Both the position numbers and the translations under genes were made by a program. A stretch of DNA of 64,000 nucleotides, from contig MU832041.1 in NCBI GenBank assembly GCA_029204225.1, forward strand, positions 1 to 64,000. The letters run 5' to 3'. Under the pieces are notes generated by a model. That model worked only from the letters and a program-made list of their open reading frames with translations, did no database searches and had not been told where the DNA came from. Shown here piece by piece: positions 27,163 to 38,219 of the stretch. This DNA is from Diphasiastrum complanatum. Taxonomy: Eukaryota > Streptophyta > Lycopodiopsida > Lycopodiales > Lycopodiaceae. Positions within the stretch are counted from its first letter, which is position 1. Every line of letters starts with the position of its first letter.

Positions 27163-29047
27163 GCTAAGATCTGGTCTAGTTATAGTGATCCACATTAAGG
27201 AACCTATAAGTTGCCTAAACAAAGTGATGTCCATGAAGGATCTTTCATCATCTTCATTTGGCACTTTTACATCTTGCTCCATTGGTGTGTCAACACTTTT
27301 GGATACTTCCATCTTAAACTTCTTCAAAAGACTTTGAGCATAGTTTACTTGACTTATAAAGATAAAATCAGACCCTCTAAGTACTTCTATGCCTAAGATG
27401 AAGTGAAGACACCCAAGATCTACCATCTTGAACTCTAAGGATAGATCTATCTTGATTTTTTCAATACCCTCAACACTATTTCCACTAATGATGATGTCAT
27501 CTACATAAATGAGTAAAAGTACAATACCAACATCATCAAACTTAATGTAAAGAGTGGGATCATATTCACTTTGAACAAAAGAAAGTGAAATAAGATAGCA
27601 ATGTAGTCTTGAATTCCAAGATCTCGAGGCTTGCTTCAAGCCATAGATGCTTCTTTGGAGATGGCATACTTTGTTCTCCATTCCAATAGACCTTGGTAGG
27701 CCTAAAGCATACTCCTCCTTGATCATAGCCTCCATGGAACCCGCGTTGACATGTCCAAGTCTTTTGTGCCATAAAGTAAAGGTAGATATCTTGCTCTTCT
27801 CGGCCAACATGACAACATTAGTATCCACAAATGCATCCAACTTATAAAGTTTTCCAAGTCTAGTGCCCTTAGCCACTATCTTACCCTTCTTCTTGATGAA
27901 ACATTCATTTGAAGCAAAGTCAACATTGAAACCATTGTCTACCATTTGGCCAACACTTAGTAGATTCTTTGTTATTGTAGGAATGTACAAAACACCTTCT
28001 ATGTTGATCTTTTTGGAAGATCCTAAGCAAAGGGGAATGCTACCAACTCCTTCAATCTTACAAGCTTCATCATTTGATGTATAGATAGACTTTATAGGTC
28101 CATCATAAGATAAGAGAGAAGAGAAAAACTCCCTTTTACTAGTCATGTGTGAACTAGCACCCGAGTCAATCCACCAAGGATCTTCTCCTTTGAAGCTTGT
28201 TGAAGAAAATATGGACATCATGAGAGAGTCCTCATGTGAACTCTCCTCCTCCTCCTCTTTGCTCATGTTGGCTTGGCTTTGATCTTGCTTCCTCTTGAAG
28301 CATTCCGAGGCATAATGCCCCATCTTGCTACAATAGTAGCACTTCACCTTTGATTTGTCCTTCTTGACTTTGCTTGTTGATGGAGATGCCTTTGAGGGTC
28401 CTTCTTGATCCTCAAGCTTTGTAGACTTCTTGAATGTTGATCCTTTGCCTTTGGACTTGCCTTTGCCTTTGGTGAAGAGAGCTTGGTCATCTCCACCTTG
28501 GATGGAAAGCCTATCCATCCTCTCTTGCATTTGGCTCCTTCTTGATTCCTAGGCCATGAGTGTGCCTTGGAGTTCTTCAAGTATGGGTAGCTTACCCATA
28601 ATTGCATATCCCTGAACCAAATTGTCAAATTCAAAGCCTAGTCCATTCAATATGAGTTGAACAAACTCTTCATCCTTGATAGGGTCACCTATAAAGGCTA
28701 GCTCTTTGTTCAATTCCTTTACTCTTAGGACAAAAGTATGTGCACTCTCTCCTTTCTTTTGATAGCTTCTATAGATTTGATTCTTTAAAGCTAACATTCT
28801 AGTTTGGTTCTTGGATTCGTAGACCTTTTGCAAAGTCTCCCAAGCATCTTGAGCTGAAGTGCAATCTCCTACCTCTCTTAAGAGTTCATTTGCAACATTC
28901 ATTTTTATGCAATGTAGTGCAACATTGCACCTCTTGATATATTTGGCTTTTTCTTGAGGATGAATAGGTTCACCCTCCTTACCATTTACAATTTCCATCA
29001 GATCTTGCATGATCATGATAGATTCCATTCTAGCTTTCCATATGGAA
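27163..29047 (-). pseudogene. Copia B gag-protease-RT fragment
   Basis: Minus-strand copy of the element A polyprotein. An 84-bp deletion removes the start codon and codons 1-18. A TAG at about 28552-28554 replaces Glu. The zinc knuckle CYYCSKMGHYASEC and WWIDSGASSHMT are intact. It keeps GAG_pre-integrase (TLWHKRLGHVNAGSMEAM), then jumps in frame from GLPRSI to GMENKVCHLQ, losing the integrase core and first part of RT. YVDDIIISG is present. It stops at TRPDLS at the inversion breakpoint. The deletion differs from that in element A. Confidence 0.93.
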
Positions 29048-29820
29048 TAGAATGAAGGTTACTTCTATTGATTTGATTGAAGGTCTACCTTATCCCACTT
29101 CTTAGGGACCTGAAAAGATCAGTAATAGACTTCCTATAAAGATCTAAGAATGATCTCTAACAAAATCAAATCATAGAATACTAGAAACAATGCACTTGCT
29201 TGATTGAAGTAGACAATACTAGTAGAATTGCCCCTCTTTCTATAGAGAACATTAAAGCTTCCAAATGATCTGATCAAGAGTGAATTTCAGCAACCTAATA
29301 TACTTCCAAAATCACTTGTAAAAGATCTAAATGGAACTTAATGAGGATGCAACACAATCTACTATCCAATCACAAGCAAAAAATGATCAAAATTGATAAA
29401 AAATTGATCTAATTTGGTGCATAAGTCAAGCAATGGTTGGACTGAACCTAAATCACTTTAGGATGTGTCTACCACACCTTATAACAGCCTTGAAGAGTCC
29501 CCAAAACTCTGATCTTCCCTCTTCTTGAATGCTAGCAAGCCTCCTCTATGAAATCACCTCCAAAACTCGCTTAGAAATCAATGCTTGGAGCAAGCAAAAC
29601 TTGCTATCTTGGTAATGTGAATTGAATTCAACTTTGACTCTGGTTTTAGAAACCTAAACACCTACAAATGAAGTCACACAACACCAATCTCCAATGTATT
29701 TGACTCACTTTGAGTTCTAGAATCAATACTAGATGCTAAGATCCAATCTACACAAGATTTAGATCAAAAATTGTGATCAAATTGAATGAAAACCAAGGAT
29801 TTAGCTCATTTTAGCCTTTA

Positions 29821-29833
29821 GGCTCTGATACCA
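29821..29833 (-). other. Primer binding site of copia B
   Basis: On the minus strand TGGTATCAGAGCC directly follows the 5' LTR, as in element A. Confidence 0.93.
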
Positions 29834-30513
29834 TGTAAAAATTACAGCAAATAAGGATCCTAAAACACTCTAAATGATGAGGAAAATAATAGATTATGAT
29901 TTCATAAGATTAGCACAAGTTGACCCATCAAAATCCATCAAAAATCTATGCTTGAACCTCACTAAATGGCCCAAATTCTTGAAGAAGGCTTCACACGTGT
30001 GAAAGTATGGCCTCCCACAGTCTGAGTATTGTACACCAGACCTACATTCAATCCTATAATCATTAGTAATCACAAGTACTCAAACAACTATGAACATAGA
30101 AAGCAATTGCACCATTATGAGAGAAAAAACATGAAATTGCTTGATTGATTTTGGTGAGATATCATCACCTATATATACATGATCCATCACGGTTTTGGGC
30201 AGGTATGAGTAGCCCTAAACCTATCCCTAATGCTAATTTTGGTGGATCTTTCATCCCTACCAAGTCAGGGTTGAATCTTGGAGATCCCTCAACAATGCAA
30301 AAATTACCAAAAATAGCTCCTATTTTTTCTCCCTTGTATCTAAGCATATTTGGACTCATTCCAAAGGTTCTAACACTTAGGTATACTTGAGAACATCCTT
30401 ATGAATGGAATCCTATGCTATTTGGCACGTGTGACAAGCCACATCATGACTATCTAACTATTTACAAGTCATATGACCAAAACTAGTCAAGCTAGAGTAG
30501 TGAATTTTTAACA
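29834..30513 (-). repeat. 5' LTR of copia B
   Basis: 680 bp in minus orientation, outer edge at 30513. The next five + strand bases TTAGT (30514-30518) are the complement of the ACTAA duplicate next to the other LTR. Confidence 0.94.
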
Positions 30514-30918
30514 TTAGTTAATTATGGTGATAAAGGCCAACCAGAGATTCAAGTAGTAATCAATGGCTGCATCTTAGATAATGTACCCATAGATTTTGGA
30601 TCTAGTGTAAATATAATGACTGAAGAAACAACATATGAATTAGGCATTCATCATAGAATAGCACCCACATTAAGACATTTAAGATTAGCCGATGCAACTA
30701 GAAGATCACCAATAGGAGAACTATCTCAGGTTATAGTTTATATTGGGGACCATATGTTTCTTATGGATTTTATAATATTAAAAACTACAAGACAATCATC
30801 ATATAGAGTGTTATTAGGACAACCATGGCTCTATCAGGCCGATGTTATAACCCACTGGAAGAAAAAGGAGATTAGGCTTCAGAGACCAGATGGAGACACC
30901 GATAGGAAAAAGTCATAA
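30514..30918 (+). pseudogene. G1 first protease-like domain (altered active site)
   Basis: A retropepsin-type fold by motif: VINGCILDNVPIDFGSSVNI (30565-30624 region), LADATRRSPIGEL and a VLLGQPWLYQADVITHW end typical of gypsy proteases. The catalytic D-[ST]-G triad reads D-F-G, so activity is doubtful. The frame opens at the element B target site and continues from the inverted pre-protease segment. It ends at a stop at 30916-30918, overlapping the next frame. A second protease-like domain follows. Confidence 0.8.
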
Positions 30919-31810
30919 AAGAATTTCCATATCATGGAAAAAAGATAAGTACGAAGGTGAGACACCTACATCTTCCTCGAGCTATACTTCGGAGGAAGAA
31001 GGGCTTCAGTCAGTAGGGACTGCGGAAGGGGAGAGGATAGTTACATTAAAAATACCTGCATACAGTAATAGAGTAGAATATCTAGATAGAGGAGATTGTG
31101 GAGTTCCAAAGATTAGTGTGATCATAGGAGATCAGACCATAGATAGAATACTAATAGACTCAGGATCTAGTATCAACCTAGTAACGAAAACAATGGTTAA
31201 AGAATTAGGAATAGAAAACTAGATACAACCTATCACTTATCACAAAATCCATTTAGCAGACGCGACTAAATGTATACCAGTAGGTGAGCTAAAAGGTATT
31301 AACGTAGTTATAAAGACAGAGACGTTTGTTATGAATTTTCTTGTCATAAATCCAGTAGATACACCACCTTATTCGATATTATTTGGAAGACATTAGAGGA
31401 GTTCTAAATCTAAAAAAGACCCTTTGTAAAGATTCCTTTTATATTTTTTCTCATTTTTTTTTTCAACATGGACCAATCAAAACACTAAAATTTGAAATCT
31501 ACATAATGTAACTTTTTGAGTCCATCTTTTGGATTTTGCACTAAAAATGGCATAACTTTTTAGTGATAAGTTCGAATTTAGCGGAGTTTGGTGCATTGGA
31601 AAGCGCTTGACAAGGGCTTTACAATGATATGTTAGATGACATACTTTTAAGCTACGATTAAAAAGTTATGACAATTCAAAAGTATTAGTGTTATAATATT
31701 TTAATAATATAAACTACATCTTGCATGAATTCTTAAAGGGTCTTTTTGGAGCTCAAAACTCCTCTAATGCCATGGTTATATCAAGCAGATGCTATTATAA
31801 ATTGGTCTAC
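30890..31810 (+). pseudogene. G1 second protease domain (MITE-split)
   Basis: Frame 30890-31222 encodes a Ser/Glu-rich linker, then GVPKISVIIGDQTIDRILID with an intact IDSGSSINLV active site (Asp at about 31157). After a TAG (31220-31222) the same frame goes on: IHLADATKCIPVGELKGINV to SILFG. A 379-bp repeat then separates GGA-AGA from CCA-TGG (31390/31770), and PWLYQADAIINW completes the domain. It aligns end to end with the first domain but keeps the catalytic Ser. A tandem duplication or a fusion of two elements would explain this. Confidence 0.8.
31391..31769. mobile_element. MITE-like repeat, copy 2 (in G1 protease)
   Basis: 379 bp with 13-bp perfect terminal inverted repeats (CATTAGAGGAGTT ... 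AACTCCTCTAATG) that extend imperfectly to ~35 bp. No ORF. Removing it exactly restores the GRPWL motif, so there is no evident target duplication. Close relative of 17674-18046. Confidence 0.85.
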
Positions 31811-31978
31811 CAAGCAGATATTTTTTTAGGTATTCTCACAGCCAGTCCAATAGGGGGTCACCTTTTGAGATGGGGTGAGGAGTTAGCTAGACCTGCTAAA
31901 TCATGGACCAATTTCATAGAATGTTATGAGATTGATGAGGAAGTATAAATACCGACAACATCCGAGTCAAGATAAGTT

Positions 31979-32944
31979 TTGGGTGGAACCAGAGCAAGTC
32001 TGACCAAGGGGATGGTAGATAAAACAGATTATGTAGAAATAGAAATTAATAAAGGTAAGACTTTGAATCTGTATAAACACCAATCGGACCAAGAACGTGA
32101 AGACTATATATTGCTTCTTCGAAAACACCAAAATGTGTTTGCTTGGTCGCTGGATGATTTAATAGGTATACCAGTTAAATGGGGTGAACATAGAATAGAT
32201 CTCATTCAAGGAACAATACTTGTTAGGTAGCGCCATTATAGATTGAATCCAAAGTACTTCTTATTAGTAAAAGACAAATTAGATAGATGTCTTAGATCGG
32301 GTATTATATATCCTGTTCTAAGCAATGAGTGGGTCTCACCAATAGTTATAGTACCTAAGAAGAAGACGGGCAGGATTAGAGTTTGTCAAGATTTTAGGAA
32401 ACTAAATGCTGCCACAACAAAAGATTATCATCCTCTGCCGTATACATATACCATTCTTGACCAGGTAGCTGGACATGAACGTTATAGATTTTTAGATGGA
32501 TTCTCAGGTTATAACCAAGTTTTTATAAAAGAGGAAGATAGATCCAAAACTACTTTCACCACTGATTGGGGGACGTACGCATATACGTGAATGCCCTTTG
32601 GTCTTTGTAATGCACCTGCCACTTTCCAGCGTATAATGACAAATATTTTTCAAAAAAATTTAAGAAATTTTTTAGAAATTTTTATGGATGACTTTTGTGT
32701 CTATTCATCAACCAAAAACCATTTAGATGCATTAGAGAAAACATTGAGAAGATGTCAAGAGACATCTCTTAAATTGCATCCAGCTAAGTGTTACTGTGGG
32801 ATGAGGGAAGGCATCCTTTTAGGGCATAAAATTTCGAAGGATGGTATACAAGACGACATCGAAAAAATAAAAAGGATTTTAGAATTATTAGAACCAACCA
32901 ATTTAAGAGAGCTTACATGTAGGTTACTATCGGAGGATAATTAA
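31979..32944 (+). pseudogene. G1 reverse transcriptase
   Basis: Frames 31979-32230, 32243-32590 and 32591-32944 together give RVT_1: FAWSLDDLIGIP, VPKKKTGRIRVCQDFRKLNA, FLDGFSGYNQVFI (palm Asp), MPFGLCNAPATFQRIM, then EIFMDDFCVYSS (catalytic Asp pair at about 32686-32691) and GHKISKDGI. Stops at 32228 and 32588, and a frame loss after LREL near 32930, break it. The FMDD form matches Athila-type elements. All core motifs are recognisable. Confidence 0.92.
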
Positions 32945-33038
32945 AGATTATGCTATAATAGTAACTCCTTTAACAAGTTTACTAAAAAAATATGTTGAGT
33001 ACCATTGGACACAGGACCATCAACAAGCTTTTGATCAA

Positions 33039-33870
33039 TTGAAACAATCATTAGTAGAAGCCACTGGGGTTAGACCTCCAAATTGGGCTAAAAAGTTCCA
33101 TTTATATGTAGACACATTATCTTTTGCGATAAGTGTGGTGCTTAGTCAGATTGATGACCAAAATATAGATTATCCAATTTACTATGCAGGAAGGCAACTC
33201 GCTGCATCAGAAAAGAATTATTTCACTACAAAACGAGAAGCACTGGGGATGATTTATTCAATAAAGAAATTTAGACATTACCTTTTAGGATACCCTTTTG
33301 TTTTTCACGTAGATCATTACGCATTAAAATATTTAGTGAATAAACCTGATCTTTCGGATAAAATAGCTAGATGGGTATTATTATTAGATGAGTTTAATTA
33401 TGAAGTAGAATTAAGAAGAGGCAAGGATCATCAAAATGCCAACTATATATCCCGCCTCCAAACAAAAAATCAATTAGACTCCATTTCTGATGAACTTCCA
33501 GAAGAACATATAATGCGTATTCAATCAGAAACATCAATTTATAGGGACGTTATTAATTTTTTACAAGACCAGATATATCCTGAACATTTTAATAAACATC
33601 AAAAAACTGTTTTTCTTTCTAAGGTAGGACTTTACACGATTGTAAATAGTATATTGTATAAATTAGGAGCTGACAATAGTCTTCGCCGATGTTTAGAACC
33701 AACCGAGACAACCGCTGTAATAAGTGCATTACATGAGAAAGATTTGGGAGGTCACTATGCTCTTAAAAACACTGCAAAAAATATTTTCAATGCTAAATAT
33801 TGGTGGCCTACCGTCTATAGAGATGTTAAATCATTCATAAAAAATGTGATGCATGCCAGAGGATGGGAAA
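33039..33870 (+). pseudogene. G1 RNase H and integrase zinc-binding region
   Basis: RT_RNaseH: FHLYVDTLSFAISVVLSQ, YYAGRQLAASEKNY, TTKREALGMIYSIKKFRHYL, FHVDHYALKYLV, then the connection ARWVLLLDEFNYEVELRRGK. The integrase N-terminus follows: LHEKDLGGHYALKNTAKNIF and YWWPTVYRDV. The second zinc pair is disturbed by a frame change around 33850-33865. The frame is open for 292 codons. It continues the RT after a frameshift. Confidence 0.9.
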
Positions 33871-34402
33871 ACTCAGCTTCGCAACACATTGGCCGCTTAC
33901 TCCAATTATTCCCTTAGCACCCTTTGAGAAGTTGGGGATAGATTTTGTAGGGCCTATTAAACCGATCACACATAAAACTTGTCGTTGTTACATACTCGTT
34001 GCCACGGACTATGCTACCAAGATGGTAGAGGCCGAAGCCACAATTAAGAATGATGCTAAGACTGTAGCAAAATTTTTATTCCAAAACATTATCATGCAAT
34101 ATGGTTGTCTCTTAGGACTCGTTAGCGATAGGGGAACCCATTTTCTTAATCAAACCATAGAAGTCATGCTGTCATATTTTTCTATTACACATCGTCAAAC
34201 CACTCCATATAATCCAAAAGCAAATGGGCTTACGGAACGGGCAAATGGAATTCTATGTAAAATTTTGAATAAAGTAACGGAAACACATTCTCTGATTGGG
34301 ATCAAAAGTTACCATCTGTCTTATGGGCATATAGAACTGCTGAAAAGATTACAACTAGGCAGACTCCATACTATCTTGTGTGTGGAATACATCCCATACT
34401 AA
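33863..34402 (+). pseudogene. G1 integrase core
   Basis: DDE core in one frame of 179 codons: KLGIDFVGPIKPI, ILVATDYATKMVEA (first Asp), LVSDRGTHFLNQ (second Asp) and TTPYNPKANGLTERANGIL (Glu). The three acidic residues are kept. Frame changes flank it (from the zinc-binding region and at about 34310, SLPSVLWAYRT-type segment broken). Confidence 0.92.
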
Positions 34403-34765
34403 CAATAGAATTTGAAGTTCCGAAGTTTCGCATTAGTAATAAAGAGCGAATGGATGAACACGATAGTCTCCGGGAGCGGATGATTTCTTTGACACAACTG
34501 GAAGAAGATTGTCATCTTTCATTAATCGAGACTGAACGAGTTCAGAATAAAAGAAAAGAAATTTTTTATCAATCCATCAAGAAAATAAAAAAGAGGACTA
34601 TGTGCTTCTGTATGATAACAGACACATGTTGTTTCTTGAAAAATTACATACCAGATGGATGGGACTGTATAAAGTTATAAAAGTTTTTAATAATGGATCA
34701 CTTCAGTTAGCTGATCTCCAAAGACATTTACTTGACACTCGAGTAAATGGTTCAAGGGTAAAGCG
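34378..34765 (+). pseudogene. G1 integrase C-terminus
   Basis: Frame 34378-34680 carries GIHPILTIEFEVPKFRI, a Glu/Arg-rich helical stretch (ERMDEHDSLRERMISLTQLE) and, in other frames up to about 34765, RWMGLYKVIKVFNNGSLQLA-like residues of the chromo-less integrase tail. Frameshifted. Confidence 0.75.
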
Positions 34766-34779
34766 CTACTATGACTAAT

Positions 34780-35365
34780 GTCCGATACATCAGTTTTTGA
34801 AGGCCGTCATTTTTTGTCCAATTATTATTATTATTAATTTTTACTGAAGTATTAGAGAAAATGCCGAAACTAGTTTACATTTTAGCGAAGATGCCGAAGC
34901 ATGCTGCATTGTTTGTATTGCGAAAAACCCGATACCTTCGCTCCATTTTATACTTTGCAAAAAACCCGACACTACATTGGAATTTTTCATTTCAGAAATA
35001 CGAAAATTGCGACACTTACTTTCACATTTTTCAGGATTTTCTACCTTCCGACACCTTCACATTTTTCGCATAATAATTTTTGCTTTGATTTACCAAGCGA
35101 AGCATTCGTGTATTTTGCTTATTTATTTATTTATTTATTTTTGTTTTTAGGACTAGAAACTTTATTATTGAGTATGTACCTTCAAAACAAAGGACACGCT
35201 TCCATTTAATAATTACTCTAATCCGCCGAAATACCATCAATACGCCTAAAACCTCAAACACTTTAGTTGTTGTCGCTACCACTTTCCATCACTCTTGCTC
35301 TCCAAATTGCGAATTGTTACGATCAAGCTCTTGTCTGCCATCGCTCGTTTACATCTGCAAGCACT
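34780..35365 (+). other. G1 spacer between integrase and extra ORF
   Basis: About 590 bp without a gene. It has CGAAG/CTTCG-containing words (GCGAAGATGCCGAAGC, CCTTCGCTCC, AGCGAAGCATTCG), an ATT triplet run near 34825 and a (TTTA)n run near 35122-35141. Confidence 0.55.
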
Positions 35366-38104
35366 ATGGCGATTGTATTCAAAACGCACCCAAAGCTAGT
35401 GATACCAGTATTACAACCACTGGTTGTTCGATCGCGAATTGAAGGTCTTCTTCAATTCAATCCATCAGTAATTCTTACTGATTTATGTTATGAGCTGATC
35501 CGCAATTTGGACAAAACAAAAGAAGGACATATTTTCACAACTGTCCGCAATCAAGAGATTGTTATCACAAAGGGGTTTTATTGTCGTGCCTTAGGATTGC
35601 CTATGGACGGCAGTATGCCAGTTACTAAACTAGATTTCATTGCGGAGAGCAGAGCTTTTCAAGAAGGGCTTATCTTGAGAAACGGGGATACAAACTCTCT
35701 TATATAAGAGACCCCAATCTCAAGAGCTTCGTTCGATTTGCTCTTGCTTCTATCTTCTTACCGAAGCAAGAGTACACAATTTCAAATAGCAATATGGGAC
35801 ACCTGCTAAGAGCTTTAAATGGAGAACAGATTGTCGTCGGACAGATTGCTTTCAAGCAATTATGTAAATTAATAAAAGCTAATCAGTTCTCCAGGCTGGG
35901 TCAGCAGATGGGCATTTTATGTATGCATGCTAGTGTGTTGATAGTGCAGGAGGATATCAGAATTGCACCAGTACTACCAGAGCTAGCCCCATCAATTGAG
36001 GTGGAATCCTTGATGCAGATATCAAAGGCAACCATCGTAGCAGCCACATCATCATCATCATCAAGTCAAGGGAGCATGGTGAGGATGACTTCGCCATCAT
36101 CCCAGTACACACCATTGTCCAGCAAAGAAGGAAATAGTAATGCGGAAGAGGAGGCGGAGGACACTGCTGATCAGGAGCATAATCAGGCTGAAATACCACA
36201 AGAGCCAGAAACACAAGGAGCAGAACAACTTTCTAATGACCAGCAAGGTAGCGAAAGCGACATCGAGGAACCAATCCTTGATGCCGAGTTATATCAAAAG
36301 GTTTTTGGAACACTACTGCCAAATACTCGGGCAACTATTCAGCATCTTGCTAGCTTGGAGAAGGTATCCAGGAAATTGGGGCCTAAGTATGAAAGAGTCC
36401 GAGCATACCTCACCCAAAAAGATACAGAGCTGAGCGAAACAAAGGCTGAGTTGGCCTACAAAAATGAGGAGCTTGAAGTAGCCAATGCGAGCTGAGCAGA
36501 AAAGATACAAAGCTTGAAAAAGTGAAAGGAAGGCAGGATGCCACGCTCAAAGTGTTGGAAGAAATACAAGAGCAGTCCAACGCCTTCGAAAGTGAGAACA
36601 TACTGCTTAAACAACAACTTCAGACCCTGCAGGCTTCTTTGCAGGAGGAGAGACGAGTGCGAACTACTCTTCAGAGTAGCAATGCGGAGCTGAGCAATGA
36701 AGTCAGCAGTGCTCAGGAATCAATTGTCCAACTGCAAAATTCTGCAAAAATGTTAAAGAAAGACAATCAGATATACAAGAAACAGGCCGAAGAGGCAATA
36801 CTGTGGCGAATCAGCACCGAAATCACACTCGATGCTTGCATATCTCATGGCAGGTACCAAATTGATCCGGTAGCATGGAAGAGAATCCAAGAGAGGATGA
36901 TCCAGACCTTCCAGATGCAATATTTGCAGCCGTAGATGATTGCTTATGAGAAGCTGAAGGAAGAATTAGAAGAGGCCAAATTCCAATCAGGCCAAATGTA
37001 GATTTCTGATGCGGAAGAACCAGTGCAAGGACAAGATCAGAAGATGCAGACAGATGAGCCAGCACCAGTAATGTCAGAAAAGGCCATCCAAATGGATACC
37101 ATTTACAGGCAGATCCTGAGAGATCAAGAAACACAGACTGAAACCAAGGATGTTGTAGAGGTACAAGTTACTGAAGACCAACCTCAGGCGTTAAGCGTCA
37201 TTCCATACCAAGCCCAAACGTCACCAAGTGAAGCAGTTGTAAAGAAAAACAAGATAGTCTACTCACTAGTAAGGTCAGAATTTCAGACATTTCATCAGGA
37301 ACTAACATTTTTTATTCCACCTTTTTGTAGTCCAGAACTCCAATGGAGAATGAATTACCTTTTTTTACCTAAACTTTTTGGTTACACAAAAGAACAACGG
37401 GAGAACCCTTGGACTTTTTCTAACATGAATACTTTATGGTCTAGACTAACTGTATATCAAAAAGGAATCCTGCCCTTGCCATTGTTCAGAACAAGTTCAA
37501 TGTGCAAACTAATTATATTCATGTGGTCACAGAATCCTTGTATATATACATCTTAGAATACCTAAGAACATTTGAAAATAATATTTTTCCAGCATTGGAT
37601 GAATATTTGAATAAGTCAGAATCAATTAGCATTTTAAAAAAGTTGTTTCTAACTCTAAATCAATTTCTTCCCAAGTTACTCATCAGTTCTTATTCCCTGA
37701 TCTGTGGAAAATCTACACAGATTGGGAAACTAACTATTCTCGTTATTTGGAGGAGGTAAAAGCATATTAGATCTTCAAAGTTAATTAGTCCACTTCATTT
37801 GAAGGGACCCGGAGGGCAGAGGGCCCTTCAATTTCATTCAATAGTTAAAAGGCCATGAAGTGCAGATTTAGTTGAAAGGGGGCCTTTCTTCAAAGTGTAT
37901 TTTTCTACAAAGCCCCATAACTTTGGGCCTATTATTCTGTTTGAGGCTATCCAAAAGCAAAAATTCTCCAAATTAAGGGCAGAAAAGGAATGTATCCTAC
38001 AAGTAGAATTTCTCCTGGACAGAGTGCTCACCGAATCTAGGGGAGAAGCTAGTGATCCTACATTGGAGCAATTTTTAAAAATTCCATCGAGTTTGGTGAG
38101 TTAG
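35366..38104 (+). pseudogene. G1 extra 3' ORF (env-position) with coiled coil
   Basis: About 900 codons over several broken frames: 35366-35707 (globular: KTHPKLVIPVLQPLVV, ILTDLCYELIRNLDKTKEGH, GFYCRALGLPMDG), 35794-36495 (MGHLLRALNGEQIVVGQIAF, then a Ser/Glu/Gln-rich linker), 36522-36935 (long heptad coiled coil with LKQQLQTLQASLQEE), 37023-37556 and 37502-38104 (a second globular region: FIPPFCSPELQWRMNYLFLP, TKPHNFGPIILFEAI). It follows integrase, the place of the env-like ORF in Athila elements. The first part may be akin to the putative plant transposon domain found there. Function unknown; no membrane segment is obvious. Confidence 0.7.
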
Positions 38105-38219
38105 GCCAAATCAAGCTACGAGAGGGCCTGAAAGTTTTTTGGTCAGACTTTGAAGTTGATTTTTGAAGCTTCTAATTGCTCTATAAGTTGTTTGCAAGCA
38201 GCATTGCTCCAAGGGAGAG

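Larger units (their letters stand above)
25038..30513. mobile_element. Copia element B, split by an internal inversion
   Basis: Sibling of element A. RNase H plus 3' LTR lie on the + strand (25038-26333). 5' LTR, primer site, gag, protease and RT lie on the minus strand (30513 down to 27163). Both halves stop at the same place in the pol gene, with 5 bp (ATTAG in A) missing between them. The 5 bp outside each LTR, read in element orientation, are ACTAA in both cases. One insertion was therefore later rearranged by inversion of about 25038-27162. The LTRs differ at roughly two dozen sites, so B is older than A. Confidence 0.93.
24371..38104 (+). mobile_element. Athila-like gypsy element G1 (decayed, with insertions)
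   Basis: Layout: candidate 5' LTR (24371-24739), pre-protease region (inverted at 26339-27162), two protease-like domains (30519-31810), RT with FMDD (32680), RNase H, integrase (to 34760), spacer, then a ~2.7-kb extra ORF (35366-38104). The FMDDF form of the RT box and an ORF after integrase are typical of the Athila lineage. Copia element B and a MITE-like repeat are inserted. Frameshifts and stops are frequent. No 3' LTR is seen: after 38104 the sequence passes into copia E. Left and right limits are therefore inferred. Confidence 0.75.

Noticed and set aside
24371-38104. Endogenous pararetrovirus (caulimovirid) instead of a gypsy element
   Set aside because: A DDE integrase with D, D and E motifs follows RNase H, and no movement protein is seen. 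The order is that of Ty3/gypsy.
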